A model generated the notes under the pieces. The model was given only the letters and a program-made list of their open reading frames with translations, was not told the origin of the DNA and did not search any database. 15,079 nt of DNA from Alphaproteobacteria bacterium (GTDB taxonomy: Bacteria > Pseudomonadota > Alphaproteobacteria > DAOWDM01). Position 1 is the first letter of the stretch. Every line of letters begins with the position of its first letter. Of this stretch, positions 1 through 7,991 are shown in pieces. Both the position numbers and the translations under genes were made by a program. Location: contig DAOWDM010000121.1 of assembly GCA_030639035.1 (NCBI GenBank), positions 1 through 15,079 on the forward strand. The letters are read 5' to 3'.

Positions 1-449
1 AGTGCAAGAGGATTAGAATGACGCATCATCAACCTGTCTTGAAAATGCTCGTACTGCTTATACATCGTTGCGGAAACAGGATTAAAAACAGCAACATTAA
101 AAATACCTATAGCAAATGCTAGAAATAAAACAGGAAGTAGAAAACCCCATACAGATACCCCTGCTGCACGAATTACAACTAATTCCGAACTGCGAGTCAT
201 TTTCCAAAACGTTATCATCGCTCCAAGCATTACTGCAAAAGGAAGAACCGTATGAACCATCTGCGGAAGCTTTAAAATGCCCATTTGCATTACAAGAATA
301 AAATCAACTTCAGACTTTGAGGCTGTACGCCTAAGCAGTTCTATTACATCAAACAGTAGGACAAGCCCCATTATGACTACAAGCACAGAAAAAAACGACA
401 AAATAAAATGTCGAGCCATATATCCAGTCAAAATCGGAGATGGACGCAT
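1..449 (-). CDS. lptG: LptG-like LPS export permease, N-terminal part (cut by window edge)
   Basis: I translated this by hand on the minus strand. It begins at an ATG at 449 and stays open for 149 codons to the window edge, so the C-terminal part is missing. The protein opens MRPSPILTGYMARHF, then a hydrophobic segment (about residues 17-35), the motif LLFDVIELLRR, a second hydrophobic segment near residues 60-80, and TRSSELVVIRAAGVSVWGF followed by a third. This is the N-terminal pattern of the LptF/LptG permeases of the LptB2FG transporter, which extracts LPS from the inner membrane. The DxIELLRR motif favours LptG over LptF. An AGGA lies about 8 nt before the ATG. No lptF lies immediately upstream, because the neighbouring gene is divergent. 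lptG therefore seems to lead its own transcript, unlike the usual lptF-lptG pair. Confidence 0.88.
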   Translation of the reverse strand, partial: MRPSPILTGYMARHFILSFFSVLVVIMGLVLLFDVIELLRRTASKSEVDFILVMQMGILKLPQMVHTVLPFAVMLGAMITFWKMTRSSELVVIRAAGVSVWGFLLPVLFLAFAIGIFNVAVFNPVSATMYKQYEHFQDRLMMRHSNPLA

Positions 450-483
450 AAGTGTATTCCTGTAAAATAATAATCTTGTAGAT

Positions 484-511
484 TTTATACTATATTTATT
501 AATTACAACAA
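484..511 (-). promoter_or_regulatory. candidate sigma70-type promoter for lptG
   Basis: Read on the minus strand, TTGTTG (complement of 506-511) and TATAAA (complement of 484-489) are separated by 16 bp. This would start transcription near 477, about 28 nt before the lptG ATG. The -10 is good and the -35 is weak (3 of 6 consensus bases). The whole region is very AT-rich, so chance matches are likely. I found no equally convincing promoter for the divergent gene at 591. Confidence 0.35.
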
Positions 512-590
512 AGACATCTCTTGCCTAAAATAGGTTATTTCAGTTAAACATATCTATAAAAATTGAAAAACTAGCAAGAGAGTTAAAACT

Positions 591-2372
591 GTGGATAAAT
601 TTTTAGACGGGTTTCGTCCGTATATAATTCTGTCTTTATTCTGCTTTATTCTTTACCTACCAGGTATATCAACAATACCTCCTATGGATAGAGACGAGGC
701 ACGCTTTGCTCAAGCTTCCAAACAAATGCTTGAAAGCAGCGACTATGTCCGCATTAACTTCCAGAAGACTCCAAGGCATAAGAAACCTGCTGGCATATAC
801 TGGCTTCAAGCTACTTCTGTAAAAATATTCAGCGATGTTTCAAAGGCTGAAATATGGGCATATAGAATCCCATCATTTATTGGAGCTTGGGCTTCAGTTA
901 TGATGTTAATGTGGTTCGGCAGTGTTCTTTTTAGGCGAAAAATAGCATTTTTCGGAGCAGGACTTCTTGCCTGTTCGGTTTTAATGGTAACAGAGGCTCA
1001 TCTTGCAAAAACAGATGCTTTTCTACTTGCTTGTGTCGTTGCAGTGCAAGGTGTTCTTGCGGCTTTTTATATGCAGGAAAGAAAAGAAGGTTCTCCGCTT
1101 AATCCAAAAACCGCTATTGAAGCGGCTGTAGATGAAATGTCAGATAAATTCTGGTCAGAGCGTGTAGATTATATTCTTGCATTGATTTTCTGGACTGCTC
1201 TTGGAATAGGTGTTCTTATCAAAGGACCTATTTTGCCAATGATTGTTCTTGCGACTCTTATACCTCTTTGTATTGCTGATAAAAAAGCTAAATGGCTAAT
1301 GCAGTTAAAGCCTTTAATTGGTCTTCCTATAGCGTTAATCATTGCTGTTCCTTGGTTCATTGCCGTAAACAATGCTACAGGAGGTTCTTTTACAAATGAT
1401 GCTATAGTTGCTGATTTACTGCCTAAACTGCTTGGCGGGCAAGAATCTCATGGAGCTTTTGCAGGATATTATCTTTTGCTGGTAAGTTTAACGCTATGGC
1501 CTGCATCTTTATTTTTATTTCCTTCTCTTTACCTTGCCTACAAAGAAAAAGCCATACCTGCACAAAGATTCTGCATAGCATGGGCTTTGCCTACATGGAT
1601 AATTTTCGAGCTTATTCCGACAAAGCTCCCTCATTATGTATTGCCAGTTTATCCTGCTTTGACCTTGCTTATAGCAAGTGCAATGTTTGCTATGCGAGGC
1701 TATGCTGGAGGAATCCTAACGCATTGGACAGTCAGAATTTATTATATCGCATGGGGAATCGTATGCTTTGCTCTTGGTGGCGGGTTGATTTATCTGCCGT
1801 ACCGTTTCGGACAAGGAAGTTTCGAGCCGTGGTCTGCTACTGCAGCTTTTGGAGCTTTCTGCACTGCCGTGTTTTCTTTGGCAATTATATGGGACTTAAA
1901 ACCAGCTTCTAAATTTTATCGACTGTTCGCTACATCTATGCACCGCAGATTTGCAGTAGCTACAGTAGTTACAATGATAAGCGGAGCTGTAATGTTTGTT
2001 CCTGTGTTTCAGTTCGTAATGCCAAAACTGGACTCTTTATGGCTAAGCAGACAAACCGCTGAAATAATAGAAAAGCACTCCCCTAACAAAGAATTTGCCG
2101 TTGCTTCCGTAGGCTATCACGAGCCAAGCCTTGTGTTTTTGCTTGGTACGGATACAATGCTCACAAACACCAAAACCGCAGTAACTCATATTTTTACAAA
2201 TTCTGGAGCTATAGCTATTGTTGCGAACAAACATTTAGACGAGTTCAAAAAAGCAATAGAACTTTATCCTAATAAATCAAAAGGTAAGATTAAGCTTATT
2301 GAGGAAATCAAAGGTTTTAACTACTCTCGTGGAAAAAACCTAACGTTAAGCTTTTATGCAATGGAAAAATAA
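591..2372 (+). CDS. ArnT/PMT-family membrane glycosyltransferase
   Basis: A 593-residue integral membrane protein with many hydrophobic segments over roughly residues 10-490 and a soluble tail. The first periplasmic loop carries MDRDEARFAQ (residues 32-41), the acidic catalytic signature of the GT-C PMT/ArnT families, then KKPAGIYWLQ (64-73), the KPxxxYW signature of ArnT-like enzymes. TKLPHYVLPVYPALTLL is a further family pattern. ArnT transfers 4-amino-4-deoxy-L-arabinose from an undecaprenyl-phosphate carrier to lipid A phosphate at the periplasmic face. The actual sugar and acceptor here are unknown. The start is GTG: an in-frame stop at 564-566 excludes longer starts, and the next Met would remove the first membrane segment. 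A purine-rich AAGAGAG (576-582) may serve as ribosome binding site. It is first in a unit with the PAP2 and oxidoreductase genes and divergent from lptG, which fits an envelope-lipid role. Confidence 0.82.
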   Translation: MDKFLDGFRPYIILSLFCFILYLPGISTIPPMDRDEARFAQASKQMLESSDYVRINFQKTPRHKKPAGIYWLQATSVKIFSDVSKAEIWAYRIPSFIGAWASVMMLMWFGSVLFRRKIAFFGAGLLACSVLMVTEAHLAKTDAFLLACVVAVQGVLAAFYMQERKEGSPLNPKTAIEAAVDEMSDKFWSERVDYILALIFWTALGIGVLIKGPILPMIVLATLIPLCIADKKAKWLMQLKPLIGLPIALIIAVPWFIAVNNATGGSFTNDAIVADLLPKLLGGQESHGAFAGYYLLLVSLTLWPASLFLFPSLYLAYKEKAIPAQRFCIAWALPTWIIFELIPTKLPHYVLPVYPALTLLIASAMFAMRGYAGGILTHWTVRIYYIAWGIVCFALGGGLIYLPYRFGQGSFEPWSATAAFGAFCTAVFSLAIIWDLKPASKFYRLFATSMHRRFAVATVVTMISGAVMFVPVFQFVMPKLDSLWLSRQTAEIIEKHSPNKEFAVASVGYHEPSLVFLLGTDTMLTNTKTAVTHIFTNSGAIAIVANKHLDEFKKAIELYPNKSKGKIKLIEEIKGFNYSRGKNLTLSFYAMEK

Positions 2373-2377
2373 GATTT

Positions 2378-3061
2378 ATGGCTGTCTCTAAAAAACAAAT
2401 GATAGTTTCTTTTGTGATTGTGTCTCTGCTTTGCGTATTTTTAATGCTATTTGCAGATAAGCCTGTTGCTTTATGGTTAAAAGCCAACGTTCATGGAAAT
2501 ACAGAAAGGTTTTTCAAGATTATTACAGAACTTGGATTAAGTGGCTGGTGGTTTGCTTTTGCTGTAATTGCTTATATAAATCGAATGTCATTAGCAGGTC
2601 TGTCTCGCACTAAAGAAGCTTTTGAAAAATATGGGCAGCAAGCTCGTTCTTTTGTATTTATGATTGTAGCTCTAGCTGCTTCAAGTGTAGTTGTAACTGT
2701 AATTAAAGTTGTTATGGGGCGTTATCGTCCACGTTATTTATTTAATGATAATCTATACGGTTTAGAACCTTTCAACTTTCATTTTGCTATGAATTCGTTT
2801 CCTTCGGGACATTCTCAAACAATATGGGCTGCAATGTTGTCGCTTTTATTTATATTTCCACGTTATAAAATTGCATATATACTGTTGGCAGTGTTGGTAA
2901 GTGCGAGCAGAGCTGTAACTACCGTACATTATTGTAGTGATGTTGTAATGGGTTCATATTTGGCTATAATTATTACAATATGGTTGCGTAATTACTTTGA
3001 AACTGATGGAATTCCAGTAGAAATAAAAGCTGAAAAAAGGAAAATGAATGAAAAAATATGA
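2378..3061 (+). CDS. PAP2-superfamily membrane lipid phosphatase
   Basis: A 227-residue membrane protein carrying the complete three-part acid phosphatase signature: K110-x6-R117-P118 (KVVMGRYRP), PSGH at 142-145, and S177-R178-x5-H184-x3-D188. The catalytic histidines are therefore present and it is probably active. Hydrophobic segments lie near residues 8-25, 55-68, 92-112 and 150-200. Family members include undecaprenyl-diphosphate phosphatases and the lipid A phosphatases LpxE/LpxF; sequence alone does not decide between them. It starts 5 bp after the transferase stop, so the two are almost certainly co-transcribed. A plausible joint role is removing phosphate from, or recycling, a lipid used or made by the upstream enzyme. 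Confidence 0.85.
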   Translation: MAVSKKQMIVSFVIVSLLCVFLMLFADKPVALWLKANVHGNTERFFKIITELGLSGWWFAFAVIAYINRMSLAGLSRTKEAFEKYGQQARSFVFMIVALAASSVVVTVIKVVMGRYRPRYLFNDNLYGLEPFNFHFAMNSFPSGHSQTIWAAMLSLLFIFPRYKIAYILLAVLVSASRAVTTVHYCSDVVMGSYLAIIITIWLRNYFETDGIPVEIKAEKRKMNEKI

Positions 3062-4403
3062 TGTCGTCATTATAGGAGGCGGAGGTCTCTCTGGACGAAC
3101 AATAGTTCATACTCTATATGAAGCTGGAACTGATTTATCTGTACTGGTAATCAAAAATGAAAGAATCAACGTCAACCGCTGCACCATTCCATACGGCATT
3201 GATTACAATGAATCCCGTCAGAAATTTACTATTTCTAACGAAGAAATTACGAATTATGGGGCAGACTTAATTTTTGGTCATGCAAATAAAATTGACCCTG
3301 ACAGAAAAGAAATTCACATCAGTGACAACAAAAAAAACAGCATTGTAGGATATGAAAAGCTGGTTATCACTACTGGAGCTAAACCTATTTTACCTGACAT
3401 AGAAGGTATAAACGCTAAAAACATCACAACAGCATACGGGCTTGAAGATCTTGAGCATTTACGGCAGTTAACAAGCTCTAGCCGCAAAGCTGTAGTTCTT
3501 GGAGGCGGTTTTGTCGGAGTAGAAATTGTTACAGAACTTAAACAGCTTGGGATAGAAGTCTCATTAGTTGAAAAAGATGTGCATATTCTTCCTGCTACAC
3601 TAGAACCAGAATTTATAACGGATGTAGAAAACGCACTTGACGATAATGACATTAAACTTTTCAAAAACTGCACTATTTCTTCTTTTAAACACCGCAACAA
3701 TCGTGCAGTTGCAGCTGAACTTGACAATGGGAAACAGATAGAAGCTGACTTTTTCGTTATTGCAGCTGGAGTTACTCCTGATATAAAAATAGCAACCGAT
3801 GCGGGAATAAAAGCATCTGAATATGGAATCATTGTAAATAATTTTATGCAAACTAACATTGATGACATATACTCTGCTGGTGATTGCATAGAAGTGAAAT
3901 CAGCTATCACAGGACAGCCAATAAAATCAAAATTCGGAACAAACGCTATTTTTGCAGCAAGAACAATTGCTGGCAACCTTCTAGGTAAAAAAACAAGCTT
4001 GTTTGGCATTATAGATATGCACTCATCTACCGTTTTCAACTTGAGTTACGGAACGGCAGGTCTTACAGAAAAAACAGCACGAGACATCGGCTTTGATGTT
4101 ATGGTCGGTTTTTCAAGAATAGCAGATAGATATAATATAATAAGCGATACAGCTAACATCAAAACTAAACTGATTTTTGATAAAAAAACCCACCGATTGC
4201 TAGGAGGCTGTATTTTAAGGAAAGATTTAAGCGTTGCTGCAAATATAGATTTTATATCTCTTGCTTGTCAGATGAAAATGACCTTGGAAGATTTGATGGA
4301 TTATCAATACACAAGCCACCCAAAACTTTCAGCAACACCTTCTCAAAACATATATCAAACCGCTTGCAAAGATGCTTTGGAAAAACAAAACGAAAACGAA
4401 TAA
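3048..4403 (+). CDS. FAD/NAD(P)-dependent disulfide oxidoreductase (NADH oxidase / CoA-disulfide reductase type)
   Basis: A 451-residue cytoplasmic flavoprotein. It has an N-terminal FAD dinucleotide-binding motif IIGGGGLSG (8-16), a single candidate redox cysteine C45 in NRCTIPYGI, an NAD(P)H-binding motif VVLGGGFVGVE (149-159), the second FAD motif IYSAGD (274-279) and a C-terminal dimerisation domain with YTSHPKLSATPSQN. C45 lies where the single catalytic cysteine of CoA-disulfide reductase, NADH oxidase and persulfide reductase sits (NCALPY in CoADR). That favours this branch over glutathione-reductase-like enzymes, which have two cysteines. The substrate cannot be assigned. The gene overlaps the PAP2 gene by 14 bp, which implies translational coupling, yet a link between a thiol/NADH oxidoreductase and lipid phosphatase chemistry is not obvious. 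A long open frame on the opposite strand is a composition shadow. Confidence 0.82.
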   Translation: MKKYDVVIIGGGGLSGRTIVHTLYEAGTDLSVLVIKNERINVNRCTIPYGIDYNESRQKFTISNEEITNYGADLIFGHANKIDPDRKEIHISDNKKNSIVGYEKLVITTGAKPILPDIEGINAKNITTAYGLEDLEHLRQLTSSSRKAVVLGGGFVGVEIVTELKQLGIEVSLVEKDVHILPATLEPEFITDVENALDDNDIKLFKNCTISSFKHRNNRAVAAELDNGKQIEADFFVIAAGVTPDIKIATDAGIKASEYGIIVNNFMQTNIDDIYSAGDCIEVKSAITGQPIKSKFGTNAIFAARTIAGNLLGKKTSLFGIIDMHSSTVFNLSYGTAGLTEKTARDIGFDVMVGFSRIADRYNIISDTANIKTKLIFDKKTHRLLGGCILRKDLSVAANIDFISLACQMKMTLEDLMDYQYTSHPKLSATPSQNIYQTACKDALEKQNENE

Positions 4404-4437
4404 ACAGCTCTAAAAAATAACAATATATTGTGCAAAA

Positions 4438-4466
4438 TTGACTTTTTGTTAATTTTAAGCTATAGT
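4438..4466 (+). promoter_or_regulatory. sigma70-type promoter for the 134-residue unknown gene
   Basis: TTGACT (4438-4443) and TATAGT (4461-4466) are separated by exactly 17 bp, matching five of six consensus bases in each box. Transcription would begin near 4473, giving a leader of only about 17 nt that holds the TAGGAG ribosome binding site (4474-4479). This is the most consensus-like promoter in the window. Confidence 0.7.
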
Positions 4467-4489
4467 TACAATGTAGGAGTGTATTAATT

Positions 4490-4894
4490 ATGAGTGCAAC
4501 ATCAAGGGTTTCCTCGACTAGTATGAGTGCCGCCGCTACCGCAAGGTTAGGTTCGACGGAGCGTACTGTTGCATCTGTAAACAGGGAAAAAGTTGCAGAA
4601 CTTAGCTTTAGTGCTGGTGTGGGAAATGAAGAAGAGTACGTCAGATATGATGAAAGCTATCATTCTGATTCTAAAGAAAATACTCCTGATGAAAAACAGC
4701 AAAACCAAAACGGTGGGGCAGCTCATGCAAAAGTGAATAATCTTGATGAAGTAGCTAGAAAGGGTCATGAAGTAGATGAGACTGTTATACCCTTAATGCT
4801 TCCTGATGTTGAGCATGCCCTTAATGCTTATGAAGCTAACATTGAAACAGTCAACAACGTTGAAAACAATGAAAAACGTGAAATTATACTGTAA
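4490..4894 (+). CDS. small hydrophilic protein of unknown function, own promoter and terminator
   Basis: I do not recognise this 134-residue protein as a named family. It has no signal peptide or membrane segment. Residues 1-27 are rich in Ser, Thr and Ala, and residues 45-85 are polar and acidic, probably disordered. The C-terminal third contains VIPLMLPDVEHALNAYEANI, predicted helical. The AYEAN followed by a helix near the C-terminus recalls the ends of flagellar rod and hook proteins (Flg_bbr_C, for example RAYEAN in FlgC/FlgG). The rest does not look like a rod protein, so this is only a resemblance. The start is well supported by TAGGAG ten bases upstream. A good promoter in front and an intrinsic terminator behind make it a single-gene transcript. 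Coding is credible from the expression signals and codon pattern; the function is open. Confidence 0.72.
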   Translation: MSATSRVSSTSMSAAATARLGSTERTVASVNREKVAELSFSAGVGNEEEYVRYDESYHSDSKENTPDEKQQNQNGGAAHAKVNNLDEVARKGHEVDETVIPLMLPDVEHALNAYEANIETVNNVENNEKREIIL

Positions 4895-4921
4895 CAATTA
4901 AACTTTTTAAGAGCATGTAAA

Positions 4922-4951
4922 GCTTCTGTCTTCTGGCAGAAGTATTTTTTT
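4922..4951 (+). terminator. intrinsic terminator after the 134-residue unknown gene
   Basis: Bases 4922-4930 pair with 4935-4943: a 9-bp stem whose core is CTTCTG/CAGAAG, with two G-T wobbles, around a TTCT loop. It is followed by TATTTTTTT (4943-4951). It lies 28 bp after the stop codon and separates this unit from typA. Confidence 0.8.
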
Positions 4952-4975
4952 AGGCTGTTATTGTGGATTTATTAC

Positions 4976-5004
4976 TTGATTATGCAAGAAAAACACACTA
5001 GAAC
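4976..5004 (+). promoter_or_regulatory. possible promoter for typA
   Basis: TTGATT (4976-4981) and TAGAAC (4999-5004) are spaced by 17 bp. The -35 matches four of six consensus bases and the -10 is weak. It would give a typA leader of about 130 nt containing the hairpin at 5065-5087. It rests on sequence match alone. Confidence 0.25.
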
Positions 5005-5064
5005 CATGACAGTTAAAAAATTAAGCAGTAGCTTAAGATTCAATCAGACAAATGCAAGTTATCG

Positions 5065-5087
5065 GACTTCAGTAATATTCTGAAGTT
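5065..5087 (+). other. hairpin in the typA upstream region
   Basis: ACTTCAG (5066-5072) pairs perfectly with CTGAAGT (5080-5086) around a TAATATT loop, with one extra G-T pair outside. No run of T follows, so it is not a standard terminator. It sits about 50 bp before the typA start and could be a leader structure or mRNA-stability element. No known riboswitch is recognised. Confidence 0.35.
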
Positions 5088-5138
5088 GCGGTTTATGCGT
5101 ATTTAATTAATAAACAACCTGAAAACAAACGGTAGATT

Positions 5139-6956
5139 ATGACTCACGCACTTAGAAACATCGCCATCATCGCACATGTTGACCATGGCAAGACAACTTT
5201 AATTGACGCTATTCTGAAACAAAGCGGTATGTTCCGTGATAATCAGAAAACAGACGAATGTATGATGGATACAGGCGATTTAGAGCGTGAACGAGGCATT
5301 ACTATTCTAGCAAAATGCACATCTGTGCAATGGGAAGATACACGAATTAACATTATTGACACCCCAGGACATGCTGATTTCGGCGGAGAAGTCGAACGTG
5401 TTTTGAACATGGCAGATGGTGTGATTTTACTTGTAGATGCTGCTGAAGGTCCTATGCCTCAGACTAAGTTTGTTCTTGGAAAGGCTTTGGCTCAGGGGCT
5501 GAAACCAATTGTGATTGTCAACAAGATTGACCGTTCAGATGCTCGTCCTGATGAAGTTGTAGATGAAGTGTTTGACTTGTTTGTATCGCTAGATGCGACT
5601 GATGAACAGCTTGATTTCCATGTTCTATATGCTTCAGGGCGTAGTGGCTGGTGCGTACATGATTTGAGCGATTCTCGTGATAATTTACACCCTTTGCTTG
5701 ACCTTATTTTAAAGCATGTATCTGCACCTGATGTAGATAAAAACAAGCCGTTTGCAATGCTTGTAACTCTGTTAAGTTCTGACCCATATCTTGGAAGATG
5801 TTTAACAGGTCGTGTAATCAGCGGAAAAGCAAAGGTAAATATGCCAGTAAAAGCCATTGATTTGGACGGTAAAACAGTGGAAACTGGTCGTTTGACAAAG
5901 CTTTTCACTTTTCAGGGAATTGCTAGAATTCCAGTAGATGAAGTCTATGCAGGGGATATTATCTGTATTGCAGGAATGAGCAAGGCTTCTGTAGCCGATA
6001 CAATTGGAGAGCCTTCTCTTACAGAACCTGTTGAAGCAACTCCTATTGACCCGCCTACAATGGCTGTAACAATTTCTGTTAATGACTCTCCTTTTGCAGG
6101 TTTAGAAGGTGCAAAAGTCACCTCAACCATAATACGTGAACGTCTTTTAGCTGAAGCAGAAACTAATGTAGCTATTACTTTCAAAGAAAGTGCTGGGAAG
6201 GATTCGTTTGAAATTGGCGGACGTGGAGAATTGCAATTAGGTGTGCTGATTGAAACCATGCGTAGAGAAGGCTTTGAATTATCTGTTTCTCGTCCTCGTG
6301 TTCTAATGCGTACAGACGAAAACAAAAAAAAACTAGAGCCTTTTGAAGAAGTTATTATTGATGTAGACGAGCAGTATTCTGGAGTTGTGGTCGAAAGAAT
6401 GAACGAGCGTAAAGCCGAAATGACTGATATGCGTCCATCTGGAGCTGGCAATGTCCGCTTGACTTTCCTTGCTCCTTCTCGTGGATTAATTGGTTATCAA
6501 AGCCAGTTTATGACTAGTACACGAGGCACAGGCGTTATGAACCGTTTGTTCCATTCATATGCTCCGTATAAAGGCAATATTCCTCAGCGTCGTAATGGAG
6601 CTTTGATTTCAATAAGTCAGGGAAAAGCTGTAGCATTTGCAATTTTCAACCTACAAGACAGAGGAGTTATATTTGTAGGGCATAACTCTCCTGTTTATGA
6701 AGGAATGATTATTGGTGAACACAGTAAAACCAATGATTTGATTGTAAACGTTATGAAAGGCAAAAAGCTTACAAACATTCGTGCTTCTGGTACTGATGAA
6801 GCTGTTACTTTAACAACTCCGAGAAAAATGTCTTTAGAAGAAATGATGTCTTACATTAATGAAGATGAGCTTGTTGAAGTAACTCCAAAATCTTTGCGTT
6901 TGCGTAAAAAACATCTTTGCCCGCATGATAGAAAACGAATAAGCAGAGAAGCTTAA
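5139..6956 (+). CDS. typA: ribosome-associated GTPase TypA/BipA
   Basis: At 605 residues it is essentially the usual length of this translational GTPase (607 in E. coli). The G domain shows G1 AHVDHGKTT (12-20), the switch I motif RGITI (52-56), G3 DTPGH (74-78) and G4 NKID (128-131). Downstream are an EF-Tu-like domain 2, EF-G-like domains including GGRGELQLGVLIETMRREG, and the BipA-specific C-terminal domain with RGLIGYQ and the ending TPKSLRLRKKHL. TypA binds the 70S ribosome, assists 50S assembly and is needed for growth at low temperature or under stress in several bacteria. It stands alone: a terminator and 244 bp precede it and 74 bp follow. The ribosome binding site is weak (GGTAG). 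Confidence 0.97.
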   Translation: MTHALRNIAIIAHVDHGKTTLIDAILKQSGMFRDNQKTDECMMDTGDLERERGITILAKCTSVQWEDTRINIIDTPGHADFGGEVERVLNMADGVILLVDAAEGPMPQTKFVLGKALAQGLKPIVIVNKIDRSDARPDEVVDEVFDLFVSLDATDEQLDFHVLYASGRSGWCVHDLSDSRDNLHPLLDLILKHVSAPDVDKNKPFAMLVTLLSSDPYLGRCLTGRVISGKAKVNMPVKAIDLDGKTVETGRLTKLFTFQGIARIPVDEVYAGDIICIAGMSKASVADTIGEPSLTEPVEATPIDPPTMAVTISVNDSPFAGLEGAKVTSTIIRERLLAEAETNVAITFKESAGKDSFEIGGRGELQLGVLIETMRREGFELSVSRPRVLMRTDENKKKLEPFEEVIIDVDEQYSGVVVERMNERKAEMTDMRPSGAGNVRLTFLAPSRGLIGYQSQFMTSTRGTGVMNRLFHSYAPYKGNIPQRRNGALISISQGKAVAFAIFNLQDRGVIFVGHNSPVYEGMIIGEHSKTNDLIVNVMKGKKLTNIRASGTDEAVTLTTPRKMSLEEMMSYINEDELVEVTPKSLRLRKKHLCPHDRKRISREA

Positions 6957-7030
6957 TAATCAGTTTTAAGTTGCAATAATCACTGTAGTTTGTATCATTC
7001 TAGCTTGGTTTATAAATAAAGTGGTGAGCT

Positions 7031-7894
7031 ATGAAAAAAAATTCTATTTTTTTGCTTTTAGTAATTATTGCAACCGTAACTTTTTCTTTTGAAGCCACGG
7101 CAAAGCCAACCATTGCAGTTAGCAAACCCAGCGTTGTCGATACAATAGACAGTGCTTTGCTTGATTTAGATGTTCTTACAGCAGAGCTGGAAAAGTCTTT
7201 GCGTGAAATTCGCAAGTTTACCGTTCTCACACGTCAGCACAATAGTTTTAAGGCGGTTTTTGACGAGCAGAAAAAGGCTGGTTCAAACTTGTTTAAAGCA
7301 AATACGGCTGATATTGGACAGCTTGAAAATGCAGAGTTTAGGATTGTTCCAACGGTTCAGATGTTTGCAATGGAAAGAACTTCTCACCCGATACCAAACA
7401 TTTCTGACAAATACAGAATAGAGGACTCTGCAAAAATTCGTGTGAGCATACAAGTGCTAGACACCACTTCTGGCGAAATCAAAGCGGCATTTATGGCAAA
7501 CGGTTCAGCCATTTCTGATGAAAAGCCTTCAGATACTCCAGATGGAAAACCCGAGCAGGAAATATTTGTCAAAGCAGTTCAAAAAGCTTCTGCTGATATG
7601 GCAGACAAGCTTATAAATGTAGTTTTTCCAATGAAAGTTCTTAAAGTTTCTGATAGCACCATTTGGATAAACAGAGGCAATGACGGCGGACTTAAAATCG
7701 GGGATATTCTTGAAGTGTTTATGCTTGGTGAAGAGCTTGTAGACGCTGATACAGGAGAAAATCTTGGGCGTGCTGAAATATCCGCTGGCATGATTCGCAT
7801 CATTAGGATAAATCCTAAAGTTACTATAGCCGAGAAAATCAATGGCGATGAAGCTATAGAAAAAGACTTCATTATCCGAAAAATTTTAAAATGA
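7031..7894 (+). CDS. exported CsgG/LpoB-fold protein with FlgT_C-like C-terminal domain
   Basis: A 287-residue protein with a Sec signal peptide (hydrophobic core 6-20, likely cleavage after ATA at 22-24) and no lipobox, hence probably soluble in the periplasm. Residues 26-195 resemble the CsgG-like fold: an opening PTIAVSKP strand, a helix with FKAVFDEQKKAG (73-84), and a QVLDTTSGEIKAAF strand pair. Residues 199-286 (FPMKVLKVSDSTIWINRG, then GLKIGDILEVF and DADTGENLGRAE) match the small beta domain seen in CsgG-type proteins and at the C-terminus of FlgT. Family members scaffold outer-membrane assemblies or activate cell-wall synthases. It begins the six-gene envelope cluster. GGTGAG just upstream of the ATG is the ribosome binding site. 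The precise role is unknown. Confidence 0.7.
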   Translation: MKKNSIFLLLVIIATVTFSFEATAKPTIAVSKPSVVDTIDSALLDLDVLTAELEKSLREIRKFTVLTRQHNSFKAVFDEQKKAGSNLFKANTADIGQLENAEFRIVPTVQMFAMERTSHPIPNISDKYRIEDSAKIRVSIQVLDTTSGEIKAAFMANGSAISDEKPSDTPDGKPEQEIFVKAVQKASADMADKLINVVFPMKVLKVSDSTIWINRGNDGGLKIGDILEVFMLGEELVDADTGENLGRAEISAGMIRIIRINPKVTIAEKINGDEAIEKDFIIRKILK

Positions 7895-7991
7895 AGGGTA
7901 TTTTAGGAAACTCCCCTTCGTCGTCATTACTAGCATTCTCTACGGCTATTGTGCTTGTAAATGTTACATAATTTGATGACACCCCCCACAT

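Noticed and set aside
116..465. Two short plus-strand open frames at the left end
   Set aside because: They lie opposite the clear lptG coding sequence, which accounts for the region.
1496..1912. 138-codon open frame on the plus strand
   Set aside because: It is a different reading frame within the ArnT-like gene and looks like a cysteine-rich shadow of membrane-segment codons.
3314..4039. 241-codon open frame on the minus strand
   Set aside because: It lies wholly opposite the oxidoreductase gene, shows no recognisable domain, and is explained by the codon composition of the real gene.
5945..6451. 168-codon open frame on the minus strand
   Set aside because: It lies antisense to the well-supported typA gene and has no domain features.
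7893..7919. Possible terminator after the CsgG-like gene
   Set aside because: GAAGGG and CCCTTC can pair, but the loop is 15 nt and no T run follows.
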